Shown piece after piece: positions 38,005 through 48,000 of a DNA stretch of 64,000 nucleotides (its first letter is position 1; each line of letters begins with the position of its first letter). Location of the stretch: assembly GCA_958510825.1 (NCBI GenBank), contig OY294046.1, forward strand, positions 9,154,847-9,218,846, written 5' to 3'. The notes below the pieces were generated by a model that did no database searches, had not been told where the DNA came from, and worked only from the letters and a program-made list of their open reading frames with translations. This stretch comes from Brachypterus glaber. Taxonomy: Eukaryota > Arthropoda > Insecta > Coleoptera > Kateretidae. Position numbers and translations under genes: made by a program.

Positions 38005-41000
38005 CTACAAGATTTTTCGAATAGAAGCTAGGAATTGGCTAATACTATTTATGATTAGGCGAGTTGGATGAGCTATGATTGATTGCAGGTTGGCTGGATT
38101 AACTATGTCTGATGATATTTGTTGAAACAGTATATTTCTTTCATCTTCATGTAGCATACATGTCAAAAATATATGTTCTAGATCCTCAATTACTCCACAT
38201 TCACAGTTGGGACTGTCCGCTTTTTGGGTGAGATATAGGTATTCTTTTGTAAGACATTTGCCACTGCGAAGCCTACAGATGTTGGTAATGTGTCTTCTAT
38301 CCATATTTAAGTGCCAATACCAAGGTTTATTTCCTAATCTGTCTGTGTGGGAATAATAAAAAGCACCTTTTGTTCGAAAAGATTGTCTCCACTCATTGCT
38401 CCATTTCTCATATTCCTTTTTTCTCCAATTAGATTCCAATTCACCCCATGAAACTTTGGTTTGCGTTCCTATGTACATTGAGGTTCCGATATTTGCCAAA
38501 CGATCTGCTCTGTCATTTCCCTCTATATTGGTATGGCTAGGAATCCAGCAGAACGAGACCTTATTTCCTTTATCTTTAATTGCTTTAATAGCTGCCTTGG
38601 TTTTCATCGTTATGTGGTCCGTTTTATATGAAGTTACAGGAGAGCATACACGATGTAGCGCTGATTTCGAATCCACTAAAACTACAATCTTCTTTTCTTC
38701 CAGGTGACTAAGACTTTCTAAAGCTTTCAGAATGGCCATAGTTTCAGCTGAACAAATAGTAAGATGGCTGTTGACCCTCTCTGCTCTCTCTATTCGCTCA
38801 TCTGGAGAATAAATACCAATACCGACATTTCCTTGCTGAGTTTTAGAAGCATCTGTGTAAATTTTTATGTAATCTGCCCATAGTTTTTGGGAATATTCTC
38901 TAAAGGCCATATTGTTATCTTTGTCTTTTTCTAGTGGGGCGATTTTAAATGACTCCGTAGTTACCAATATGTTTAGAGGAAATTTGTATATCGGGAAATT
39001 GTCGTCCTTATAGATGGTATTGTTCATATTTAGGAAGTAATCACTTGCCGCTATCAAGGGAGGTGTAGGCTTGTTTCTCCAATAAGGTAATTCATCAGTG
39101 TTGAAGCTTGCATATAAATCTAGGATTGTGCTGGTCAGAAGTCCATTTTCTTTTGCGAAATATTTCCCAACGAATTTTGTTGCCAATAAATTCCTTCTAC
39201 GCTGAAGGGTCATTTCTCCTGATTCAGCCAATAAAGCATTGGTGGGTGTTCTTTTTAACATACCTGTGCAGACTCGAAGGGCTTGATGTTGAACTGATTC
39301 CATTTGCTTAAGTTTATTCTGAGGGCTTCTGAAGAAAAAAATACTAGCATACTCTAGATGAGGCCTAACCAATGCTTTGTATAAAAGTAGAAGGGTTTTT
39401 TGATCCGACCCCCACCTCTTGCCACATAAAGATGTGAGTAGGTTAATTCCTTTTTTGGCTCTTACGCAGGCACCGTCAATTTGTTCGGTCCAATTGAGTT
39501 TATGGTTTATTGTCACTCCTAGATATTTTAACGAATTGGTTAGTGGGATTTCATCTGATCCTATTTTGATTTCCCCTAGATTATTGGGCATCCTACTAGT
39601 TTTTCTCACTAGCATAGCCGCTGTTTTATTAATAGCCAACCTTAATCCATGCATTTCTAGCCAATTCTTAATTCTTTCAAGTGTTAAATTGATTGCGTTA
39701 ATTATGGTTTGTATATCGTCTCCTGAACAAATTATAGCCAGATCGTCTGCAAATTGTATGATCTTGCATCCCGCTAGTGCTGCATGCTGTAATAATCTTG
39801 TGTATATATTGAAAAGCAGAGGACTAAGAGAAGAACCCTGTGCCAAACCTTTTCTAGCTTTTCTTGGACCGAAAAGCTCTCCATTAGGTCCCTGTACGAG
39901 AATATTTCTTCCATTAAGCATGTTGTAGATAAGCATAGACATGTCTCTTGGAATGTTGCAGTCTGCTAGTTGTTTGAGCAATAAGTCTGGGCATACATTG
40001 TCATAGGCGGCTTCAACATCCAAGGTAACCATTATTAGCTTTTTCCCTTTAGTTAAACTGGAATAGGCTCTGCTTACCGCGAATGCTATGGCATCTTGTG
40101 CCCCTCTTCCCTTCCTAAAACCAAACTGGAGGTCAAATAAAAGCTTAGAGTTTTCTATGTGGTGATCAATCCTATTTTTAAGGATACTTTCTAAAGTTTT
40201 GAGAATACATGAAGATAATGCTATTGGTCTATATCCTTTGATAGTTTTAAGGTCTTTACCTGGCTTGGGTATGGGGATAACTAGTTGTTCGGTTAAAGAT
40301 GCTGGAATTTCTTGTTCACCTTTTAGAAATTTGTTAAAATTTGACACCAGTGCCTGCTTTGCCTTGACGGGTAGCTTTCTGATCATAGAGTATGTAATTC
40401 CATCAATACCAGGGGACGTGTCTTTCTTATTATGGATGGTATACTCCAGTTCTTCCAAAGTGATGGGTGGTGAGTTATTTTTAGAAAATGTTACCTCTTC
40501 TATATTTGGACTAGCCTCCTGTGGACATAGATGTTTCAGTAGTTCATCAGCAATTGATTCTAGAGGGGGGGCGGGTGGGGGCGGTTTTCTGCTTGTTGAA
40601 AATCTCTTGACCTTTTTCCATACATCAGACAGATTGGTAGAGTTTATGGATGTACAGAATTTTCTAAAACTATTTCTTTTTTCATTTCTAAGTATTCTTT
40701 TAGTTTGTGCAGCAATTCTTTTAGCATTCATGAAATTATCTAGCGACCCTACTAGCTTAAGGTTATGATATGCCTCTTTTCTCCTGTTAACAGCCTCTTG
40801 ACAAGTATCTGACCACCAGGGTGCTGACCTTTTATTGTTGGTACCAGGTCTTTTTTGTGGGGTGGAAAGGGTCATAGCTTGCTCGATTAGACTTATGAGA
40901 TCCAAGAGAGAAATATCTGGGTTTATTTCAGTTTCTAGGAAATTTGTGTACTTAATCCAGTCGGTTTTATGGATTTGTAAATTTGCCATTCTTCGTGGGT

Positions 41001-41679
41001 TTTTCATTTCTGTCTGGATGGAGTCTTCTTCCCTTGTTGCCATAATGGGGTAGTGATCACTGTTTGCCGGGTCCGGGATAACTTGGAAGTTAAAAAGAGG
41101 GGCAAGGTTGGGGGATGTAAGGATCAAATCTGGCACACTAATAGTAGGGGGAGGGACCAGTCTAGTACTCTGTCCATTATTTAGAATTATTAACCCAAAA
41201 TCTCTTGCAATATCTTCCATAATTCGGCCATTGGGATTGTTATTAGTCGAACCCCACAAAGCATTTTGTCCATTGAAATCGCCCATAATTAAAATATCCC
41301 CATCTGATTGTCCTATAAAATCCCGGATAGTCCGCTCAGGTAACACCATATCCGGGGGGTTATAGACACAATATACTGACATTGATTGGAGTTGGATCCC
41401 AATCGCATGAAATCTATCATGTGCTAGTGCTAATGAAATGTCTACAGAATTATATCCTATACCTTTTTTAACTAGAAGGGCAACCCCCCCTTTACCATCC
41501 GCTCTATCTTGCCTGTAACATGTATACCCCGGTATTCTGAAATTTTGATGAAATTTTAGAAAGGTCTCATTTAATGAAATTATGTCTGGACTATGTTCCC
41601 TTATTAGTTCGATTAGGTGATCCCTATTGACGTGTACTGACCGCAAGTTCCAATGTAGAAAGTTTTTTAATACCGCCAT
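38005..41679 (-). CDS. LINE ORF2: endonuclease - reverse transcriptase - RNase H polyprotein, intact
   Basis: An uninterrupted frame of 1224 residues starts at MAVLKNFLHWNLRS (41679). An upstream in-frame start would only add a poorly conserved Phe-rich leader. APE-type endonuclease, about residues 9-215: HWNLRSV, SLNETF (E38), GDFNGQNALWG (133-143) and SDHYPI (207-212). Reverse transcriptase, about 400-730: YRPIALSSC, FGFRKGRGAQD, VTLDVEAAYD (551-560), GLAQGSSLSPLL (611-622) and the catalytic QFADDLA (642-648). RNase H, about 935-1062: IYTDAS (940-945), SAET, LVDSKSAL and WIPSHTNIEGNDRAD (1045-1059). C-terminal CECGVIEDLEHIFLTC zinc-like motif at 1159-1174. All catalytic residues I can check are present. 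The EN-RT-RNase H order places it in the I-group of non-LTR elements; the exact clade is uncertain. Confidence 0.95.
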   Translation of the reverse strand: MAVLKNFLHWNLRSVHVNRDHLIELIREHSPDIISLNETFLKFHQNFRIPGYTCYRQDRADGKGGVALLVKKGIGYNSVDISLALAHDRFHAIGIQLQSMSVYCVYNPPDMVLPERTIRDFIGQSDGDILIMGDFNGQNALWGSTNNNPNGRIMEDIARDFGLIILNNGQSTRLVPPPTISVPDLILTSPNLAPLFNFQVIPDPANSDHYPIMATREEDSIQTEMKNPRRMANLQIHKTDWIKYTNFLETEINPDISLLDLISLIEQAMTLSTPQKRPGTNNKRSAPWWSDTCQEAVNRRKEAYHNLKLVGSLDNFMNAKRIAAQTKRILRNEKRNSFRKFCTSINSTNLSDVWKKVKRFSTSRKPPPPAPPLESIADELLKHLCPQEASPNIEEVTFSKNNSPPITLEELEYTIHNKKDTSPGIDGITYSMIRKLPVKAKQALVSNFNKFLKGEQEIPASLTEQLVIPIPKPGKDLKTIKGYRPIALSSCILKTLESILKNRIDHHIENSKLLFDLQFGFRKGRGAQDAIAFAVSRAYSSLTKGKKLIMVTLDVEAAYDNVCPDLLLKQLADCNIPRDMSMLIYNMLNGRNILVQGPNGELFGPRKARKGLAQGSSLSPLLFNIYTRLLQHAALAGCKIIQFADDLAIICSGDDIQTIINAINLTLERIKNWLEMHGLRLAINKTAAMLVRKTSRMPNNLGEIKIGSDEIPLTNSLKYLGVTINHKLNWTEQIDGACVRAKKGINLLTSLCGKRWGSDQKTLLLLYKALVRPHLEYASIFFFRSPQNKLKQMESVQHQALRVCTGMLKRTPTNALLAESGEMTLQRRRNLLATKFVGKYFAKENGLLTSTILDLYASFNTDELPYWRNKPTPPLIAASDYFLNMNNTIYKDDNFPIYKFPLNILVTTESFKIAPLEKDKDNNMAFREYSQKLWADYIKIYTDASKTQQGNVGIGIYSPDERIERAERVNSHLTICSAETMAILKALESLSHLEEKKIVVLVDSKSALHRVCSPVTSYKTDHITMKTKAAIKAIKDKGNKVSFCWIPSHTNIEGNDRADRLANIGTSMYIGTQTKVSWGELESNWRKKEYEKWSNEWRQSFRTKGAFYYSHTDRLGNKPWYWHLNMDRRHITNICRLRSGKCLTKEYLYLTQKADSPNCECGVIEDLEHIFLTCMLHEDERNILFQQISSDIVNPANLQSIIAHPTRLIINSISQFLASIRKIL

Positions 41680-41880
41680 TTTAAACAAAAATTTTGTAAA
41701 AAAAAAAAAAAAAAAAATTAATATCAAAATATTATTGTATTTAACAGGGAAAACCGAATTATTTGTATTGAAAACAACAAAAAACAAAAAAAAACACAAA
41801 AACAAAGAATATATTTTTATTATCGACCAATAAATACTTATGACAGGTATTTAATTGGCAAACTTATATTTTAAATGTCC

Positions 41881-43620
41881 TTACCCGTCCGTGGGTACCC
41901 TAGAGGCAGCCAGGCGCGTGTTCATTGCCGCCCAACCTCCTCCGACTATCCCCCGGACTAGGGCCACGACTTCCTCAACGAAATCTTCCGGATTAATTTT
42001 AGAGAAATCAATATCATAAGAGAGAATTTCACGTAGCAAAATTGCTTTCTCCCAAGGTAAACATCTACTTTCGCCCCGAGTGGAGGACCCTGCTATTGGT
42101 GCGACATTCGTTTGGGATTCAGCGACTTGAGATTGGAGGGATGTGGAAAAAAGCGGGGATAGGTTTTTGAGAAAAGGTGGATATTCACTAGCCCCTAATC
42201 GGGGGGAAGTTGAAATTATTTGACTTCTATGCGCCTCCCTATCATATCCTGGAGAAACAGGACTTAACGTGCGTTTTTTCTTCTGAGTTGCAACTGCTTG
42301 TCTATAGTCTCTGGTTATCAAGGGTTGAGATTGTGCTGCTGCACCGTACTGGTTGTTTAGTGCTGGAAACTCTTTTTGTGATGTAGTATTTGCTCTACGC
42401 TGAAGTTTTCTTTTTGGGTACTTGAGACTTGCTTCGAAAAAAGAAATATTATTTGTTGCCATGGCCTCGTTTATTGTTGATTGTCTGGCAAACTCTGGAC
42501 AGTTTTTATCATTAGACTCGTGTTCTCCTTCGCAATGTACACATTTTATAACTTCTGAATTACAGTCATTTGCAACATGATTTTCTACAGTACATTTTTT
42601 GCATCTACTTTTTGACTTGCAGTTCTTAGAAATGTGCCCAAATCTAAGACAGTTCAGACACTGGATTACAGGATTTATGTATCTTTGAACCCTTACTGGG
42701 TATCCATTATATTCAATATATTCTGGCAGGATTTTCCCTTCAAATGTAACAAGTACTGAGCTAGATTCTACATATTCCAGTTTATTTTCATTTGTTCTCA
42801 CTTTACGATTAAGTCTTCTGACATGAAGTATTTTTGCTGAGCTTGTAGTTTCCTGAACATCCTTTAAATCTGCTAAGTCTGATTTTGTTGAATATCCCTT
42901 GATTACCCCTTTACAAGAAATCATTCCGAAGGGAATATATGCTCTTAAATTTTTGCCTGCTAAATCCGGAGAGTTAACTAGATCGTTTGCTTCTTTGTAA
43001 GCGTTGAATATAAGACCAACTCTACGAGGACCTTTATTGATTACTTTGTAAGTACCTTGAATATTCAGATCTCTCTTGAGGAGTTTAGCGATTTGCATTG
43101 GATGCATACTAATTGTGCCTTCAATAATTACTTCATATTTTCCCTTAAAATTAGCGTTATATGTGTATACTGGTCTGGGAGTATTTTCTTCTGGGCTCTC
43201 TTGCGGTTGATTATTTGGATTATGTTTCATTACAGTAGGATTTTGTTCAATTACAGTAGTGTTATTATCGTTGTTTTCTGGGTTATCATCTATCTGCTGT
43301 GAAGACGATTGTATCTGACTTATATCCATAGGTTCATGTGAGTTTGGGTTCAGATTAATTTCTGGTTTTTGTTCAGCATATTTTATAAGTTCATCTCTAA
43401 TTGAAAGTAATACTTTTACTGACTGTTTTGCATTTTCATTTTTCCTATCTTTCTCTATTCTTTTGTTGATGTCCTTATAAGCGCTTACGACATTTTCACT
43501 GGATACTGCATTATTTTTCCTGATTGCCTCTATTGTACTAACAGATGTTAAATTGAGTACAGCTGCTGATGGTGGTTGTTTCGGGGGGGGCTTGCCCCCC
43601 CCTTTACCTATAGGAGGCAT
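41881..43620 (-). CDS. LINE ORF1: gag-like RNA-binding protein with three zinc knuckles
   Basis: 579 residues, uninterrupted. About 320 N-terminal residues include charged and Asn/Gln-rich linkers and a folded part (KYEVIIEGTISMHPMQIAK, RVGLIFNAYKEANDL). Three tandem zinc knuckles lie at residues 321-374: CLNCLRFGHISKNC and CKKCTVENHVANDC (both CX2CX4HX4C) and CVHCEGEHESNDKNC (CX2CX3HX6C). This is the standard layout of nucleic-acid-binding ORF1 proteins of I/Jockey-like LINEs, which coat the element RNA. The start MPPIGKGGGK follows a stretch with no longer in-frame alternative. Confidence 0.95.
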   Translation of the reverse strand: MPPIGKGGGKPPPKQPPSAAVLNLTSVSTIEAIRKNNAVSSENVVSAYKDINKRIEKDRKNENAKQSVKVLLSIRDELIKYAEQKPEINLNPNSHEPMDISQIQSSSQQIDDNPENNDNNTTVIEQNPTVMKHNPNNQPQESPEENTPRPVYTYNANFKGKYEVIIEGTISMHPMQIAKLLKRDLNIQGTYKVINKGPRRVGLIFNAYKEANDLVNSPDLAGKNLRAYIPFGMISCKGVIKGYSTKSDLADLKDVQETTSSAKILHVRRLNRKVRTNENKLEYVESSSVLVTFEGKILPEYIEYNGYPVRVQRYINPVIQCLNCLRFGHISKNCKSKSRCKKCTVENHVANDCNSEVIKCVHCEGEHESNDKNCPEFARQSTINEAMATNNISFFEASLKYPKRKLQRRANTTSQKEFPALNNQYGAAAQSQPLITRDYRQAVATQKKKRTLSPVSPGYDREAHRSQIISTSPRLGASEYPPFLKNLSPLFSTSLQSQVAESQTNVAPIAGSSTRGESRCLPWEKAILLREILSYDIDFSKINPEDFVEEVVALVRGIVGGGWAAMNTRLAASRVPTDG

Positions 43621-43835
43621 CTAGTTCTTAGGTTTTAATTTTTGGAACAGATTTATAGGTTATGAAAGCAGGAAAAGCAATTTTAAAGCAAGCAATAGAA
43701 ACTATTGAAAGGATAACGACTCACCGCTTTTAGAAGGCACCACAACACAGTTTATAACTATTATATTGACCATAAAAGTCTCAACGAAATTTTACACGAT
43801 TCGCGTCCCGCCAACCGTTAACCGCCACTCCAAAC

Positions 43836-44578
43836 AATAATTTATCACAGTTTAAAAAATTTCAATAGTCGCCAAAATCCTAACCTCAATACATTATTAA
43901 CAGTGGTGCCAACATCAATAAATATTTTGACCAAGCTTAAACTTAATAAAAGAGAGCTTAATATGAATTATTAATAAATTAGAGCTAAACATTGTTTAAA
44001 TTAAGATTTCAAGGGTTGGTTTTGGCTATATTTGTTTATCAACGGATTTATTTTATGATTTAAAATTTCTTTATGTTGGCAACGTAGGTTTGAAGTTGGG
44101 ATATTAAACAAGAAAGAGATACAAGATTTGTTTTTCTGTAAGTTAGAAGGAGATAGAAAACATAAACTAGAGTAATCCTTTGACATTTGTAGCAGTAGAA
44201 AAATTGTAGTGTTTTTGGAAATTTTGTATTTGTTGTTATTTTACTATAGTTTAAACACGGATAGAAGTCCGCATTGCACCAAAAAACACTCTGTAAGTTT
44301 AGTAAAGTTAATTAAATTGTTTATAAAATCAATTTCTTAACAAATCATACTGGTATGATATGGAAATAACAAACACACAAACTGGTCCATTATTGGTGTA
44401 TTTCACAGTAAAATTTTTACTCCCCAGTCAGCTGATCTGAGCTTTACCGGAAATAAAAAATTCCTAATTAAAAAAAATATGCTCATGTGATTACTATTTA
44501 TTAAACTTGTGCTTTAAGCAAGGATCTGGCGGAGTAATATTCCTACTTTTAATTTATCTACTAGGTACATCCCTACTT
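43836..44578. other. Intergenic region upstream of sra
   Basis: No gene recognised. It may hold upstream sra promoters or non-coding first exons (sra has alternative first exons in Drosophila), but no motif is strong enough to call. Confidence 0.4.
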
Positions 44579-44607
44579 CGTAACATCCCTACTCTAGAAT
44601 TCTACTC

Positions 44608-44697
44608 GCGTATAATAGCTATTAATCATTCGGGTGATTAGGCCACTCGCCTATCGGCTCGTGTCCTAAAATTCACCCTCATCAATTAATAGCAAAT
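44608..44697. repeat. Palindromic foldback near the sra start
   Basis: GCTATTAAT and ATTAATAGC form the outer arms; CATTCGGGTGATTAGG and CCTAAAATTCACCC pair inside around CACTCGCCTATCGGCTCGTG. Same type as the other GC-core foldbacks. It ends about 120 bp before the sra start codon. Confidence 0.6.
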
Positions 44698-44800
44698 ATT
44701 GAATAATATACCATTAATAATTAAAAAAAGATTGCTACTAAAATTTTTACAATTTTTTCTTGTTTTTTTGTTGGCCGCAGTATTTTTGAATACTTATTTC

Positions 44801-44802
44801 AG
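44801..44802 (+). promoter_or_regulatory. Possible splice acceptor in the sra 5' UTR
   Basis: ACTTATTTCAG ends at 44802, 14 nt before the ATG. It would suit a non-coding first exon lying further upstream. There is no supporting exon evidence. Confidence 0.3.
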
Positions 44803-44816
44803 ACTACAGTATTAAA

Positions 44817-45018
44817 ATGGCGACAGCCGAGGACAACAATGACCTCTTTGACGACGACATAATCATTAACGATCAAGACGGGCTTCCGAACGTGCATCCA
44901 AATTTGTGCTCAGAGCAGGAAGTTGACAGCCCCAAACAACACTCTGATGATGAGTTCGAAGACTTGCCGATGTCCCTCATCGTCACCAACATTGATGACT
45001 CCGTTTTTACCGCCCCAG
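44817..45018 (+). CDS. sra: sra exon 1 (start codon)
   Basis: AAAATGG is a good initiation context. The exon encodes 67 residues rich in Asp/Glu (NDLFDDDIIINDQD, DDEFEDLPMSLIVTNIDDSV), matching the acidic N terminus and the DLP-S-IV-T block that begins the RCAN fold. The donor is GTCAGT, phase 1. Confidence 0.92.
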
Positions 45019-48000
45019 GTCAGTATAATATATACATAAATTCACAAAAAAAAATTGCGGCAAGGGGTCATACTTTAAATACGTAACGCAAAATTTTGCA
45101 ATTTTGACCCTCCTCCCATGTAACTCTGAGACTTAAGCCTCTCTATAAGATGGGTGAAAAACAAACTGTTTTTATTTATTTAAAAATAAGCAGCTGAACA
45201 GTTGCCAGCACCTTGTCAAAACATCTGCACTAGGCACTAGTTTGAAACGTTATGAAATAGGTGGTTGTGTGAATGGACAACCATTAATACACCTGCGTGT
45301 TGCATAATTTATTAAAGTTTTGAGAGTCAGCATTTTTATGCTTTCATTTAGGGCCACTTGCACCAATGATGGTTTAACTTTAAACTTGGTTAAATTGACG
45401 GCTGACCAATCAGAACACAGCATTTTTAACTTAAACTCGGTTTAGCTGAGATAATCCCGTACCAAAAGTTGGTGCAAGTGGCCCTTAAAATATAATTTTT
45501 TGAACGGGGTTATAAATAAGTGAGATATGCTAAAAAAACATCTTACTGCTTTAATCGCCAATATCTCAAAAACAATTCATTTTAGGAAAAAATAGTTTGT
45601 AAATTTTTTTGACCAATTTAAAATTATCTTTCATATAAGTTTTGGAGTGTTATGCCCATGTTAATGGTAGAGGAAAATAGCGTTAGCGTCCAAAATGATC
45701 AAAATTTGCGTTACGTAATACTTGAAAGTTCCCTATCCTGTTATACTTCGATAAATACGTTTACCTCTCAGAAAAACTTTATATTTAGTTAGTTAATATT
45801 TATACATTCAGAATCTAAAAAAAAGTACAGCGTTGCCAGACTTACTATAATTTTGACTGTTGGGGGATATTTTTTTATATTATTATAGAAATAATAAATA
45901 ATTATCAAACCTAGGCACATAGCTGTCTGAAATTTTCTACTATAGCTTACGTATTAATAATGAAAATTTAAAAAATATATAAAGTTAGAATAAGGTTAGG
46001 AAAAGGTTAGAATTTAGTTGGGAAACTAACGTTAGATTTATGTATTTTATAACGTTTTTGTCAAACGTTAGTTTTTAAGGTGAGATTTATACATTTTATA
46101 ACGTTTTTGTCAAGCGTTAGTTTTTAAGGTTAGATTTATATATTTTATAACGTTTTTGTATAACGTTTGAGACTAAACATAAAAATGTCACTAATCTAAT
46201 GTTATGTTAAGTTAGATTTATGTTCTTTTCTATCAGGTAACATATTATTAAATTGGATAAAATCTTTTTTATCAGGTCGTAAACAAATAGTTGAAATAAC
46301 TGCTAAAAACGGTAAGATTTTCAATCACAAATTTAAATCAAAAATTAGGGAGGTTCCATGCGGCACTCCACAAGGGTCTGTACTTTCCCCACTTTTGTTC
46401 ACTATTTTTTGCAACGATTTAAAATCATACTTACTGAAAACAATCAATGAAACTCAAAAAAGACATGTCAAAATAACACAATTTGCCGATGACACATCCG
46501 TTGTTGTGACAGGCAAAAATATTTCTGAGGCTGTGAGTACAGCAAACAAAGTGGTGGAGGGTATGGTTCAGTGGTGTCGCCGCAATGGCCTGCTTTTGAA
46601 CAATACAAAAACTAGTCTTATCCACTTTAAACTAACAAATCAACGCTCCTCCAGTCTGCTGGTCAAATTGGATGGCAGGTCCGTCAAACAGGACACCTCT
46701 GCTAAGTTCTTGGGCACCCACATAGCGGAAAATTGTACATGGAAAATGCATATTGATATGCTAGCAAAGAAAATTTGCAGCTCAAACTATGCTCTTTATA
46801 ACTTGAGAGAAACTGTTAGTTTTGAGTCACTTCTTTTATTTTATAACGCCTACGTTCAAAGTCGACTAAATTACTCAATACTTTTTTGGGGGGGTTCAGC
46901 CGAAGTAGAAAGACTTTTATTATTACAAAAAAAAATTGTGAGGACAATTTGTGTCGAGAAATACGACGCTCATTGCGTCCCTCTTTTTAAACGGTGTAAT
47001 ATAATGACCGTTTATTCATTATACTTGTATAAACTGTGTCTTTTTGTTAAGCAAAACTATAATGAATTTACTAGTAATTGTCAAAATAATCGGGGCCTAC
47101 AAACCCGCCATGAAAATGAGCTAGCCATTCCCAGACACCGCACAGTAGCGTTTGAAAAAGGGGTCAGTTACATGGGAGTAAGGGCATATAACAGGTTGCC
47201 ACTTACTGCTAAAAATATCACACAGTTCACAGTGTTCAAAAAGAAAATAAAACAATACTTTTTAAAGAATCCATTTTATTCATTGGAAGAATACTTCTGT
47301 GGTTCGATTGCTTCTACAGACTTTTAAGATTTTTTAATATGTTTTCTGTTAAAATTGTAATGTAATTGTCATCTTGTGATGTATTTTCATAGTGTCTATT
47401 TATTTATTTATCTATATTAGTTTAAGATATAATGACGTATCCATAGAAATTTTGTATTTCTCAGAAGGACAAATAAATTATCTATCTATCTATCTATCTA
47501 TATCTTTACGGCTTGTTGTTTTTGTGTTTTAGCCAAAAAAAAAGAACTCGAGGACCTATTCCGGATCTACGACGCAGAAGTGACGTTTCAGTGGCTTCGC
47601 AGTTTTCGCCGGTTGCGCGTCAATTTTCACACCCCCCTTGCCGCAGCTAGCGCTAGAATCCAGCTCCACCAGTACAAGGTATTTATGTTTATTAAACGCT
47701 AGAATAGTTTTATACGGTAGTTTCGAATTTCCAAAAATCGCCAAAAAACGTCCTAGCCGCAGCTAGCGCTAGAATCCAGCTCCACCAGTACAAGGTATTT
47801 ATGTTTATTAAACGCTAGAATAGTATTATACTGTAGTTTCGAATTTCCAAAAATCGCCAAAAAACGTCCTAGATCAAACATTCTTGGATACAAATGTGTT
47901 TCATGAAAAAATAAGAAACTTTGAAAATGTCTTCGTCATCCGTCTTTCCGTCCGATTTCATGTTTTTGTGGACACAATAACTCAAGAATGAACAATCCGT

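Larger units (their letters stand above)
38005..43835 (-). mobile_element. Apparently full-length non-LTR retrotransposon (I-group LINE)
   Basis: Two intact ORFs in the order expected for an autonomous LINE, separated by 201 bp that include a long A-run (minus strand). The 5' UTR probably runs from 43621 to somewhere before about 43840; that border is a guess. It occupies most of the interval between the divergently transcribed Nup54 and sra genes, in the same orientation as Nup54. Intact frames suggest a recent insertion that could still be active. Confidence 0.88.

Noticed and set aside
38396..41365. Several + strand ORFs of 67-189 codons
   Set aside because: All are antisense to the LINE ORF2, whose coding frame has complete domain motifs.
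43803..43830. GGTTGGCGGG (minus strand) near the LINE 5' end, compared with GGTTGGCGGGG at 37970-37980 as a target duplication
   Set aside because: The two copies are in opposite orientation and not adjacent to defined element ends, so they are not a target-site duplication.
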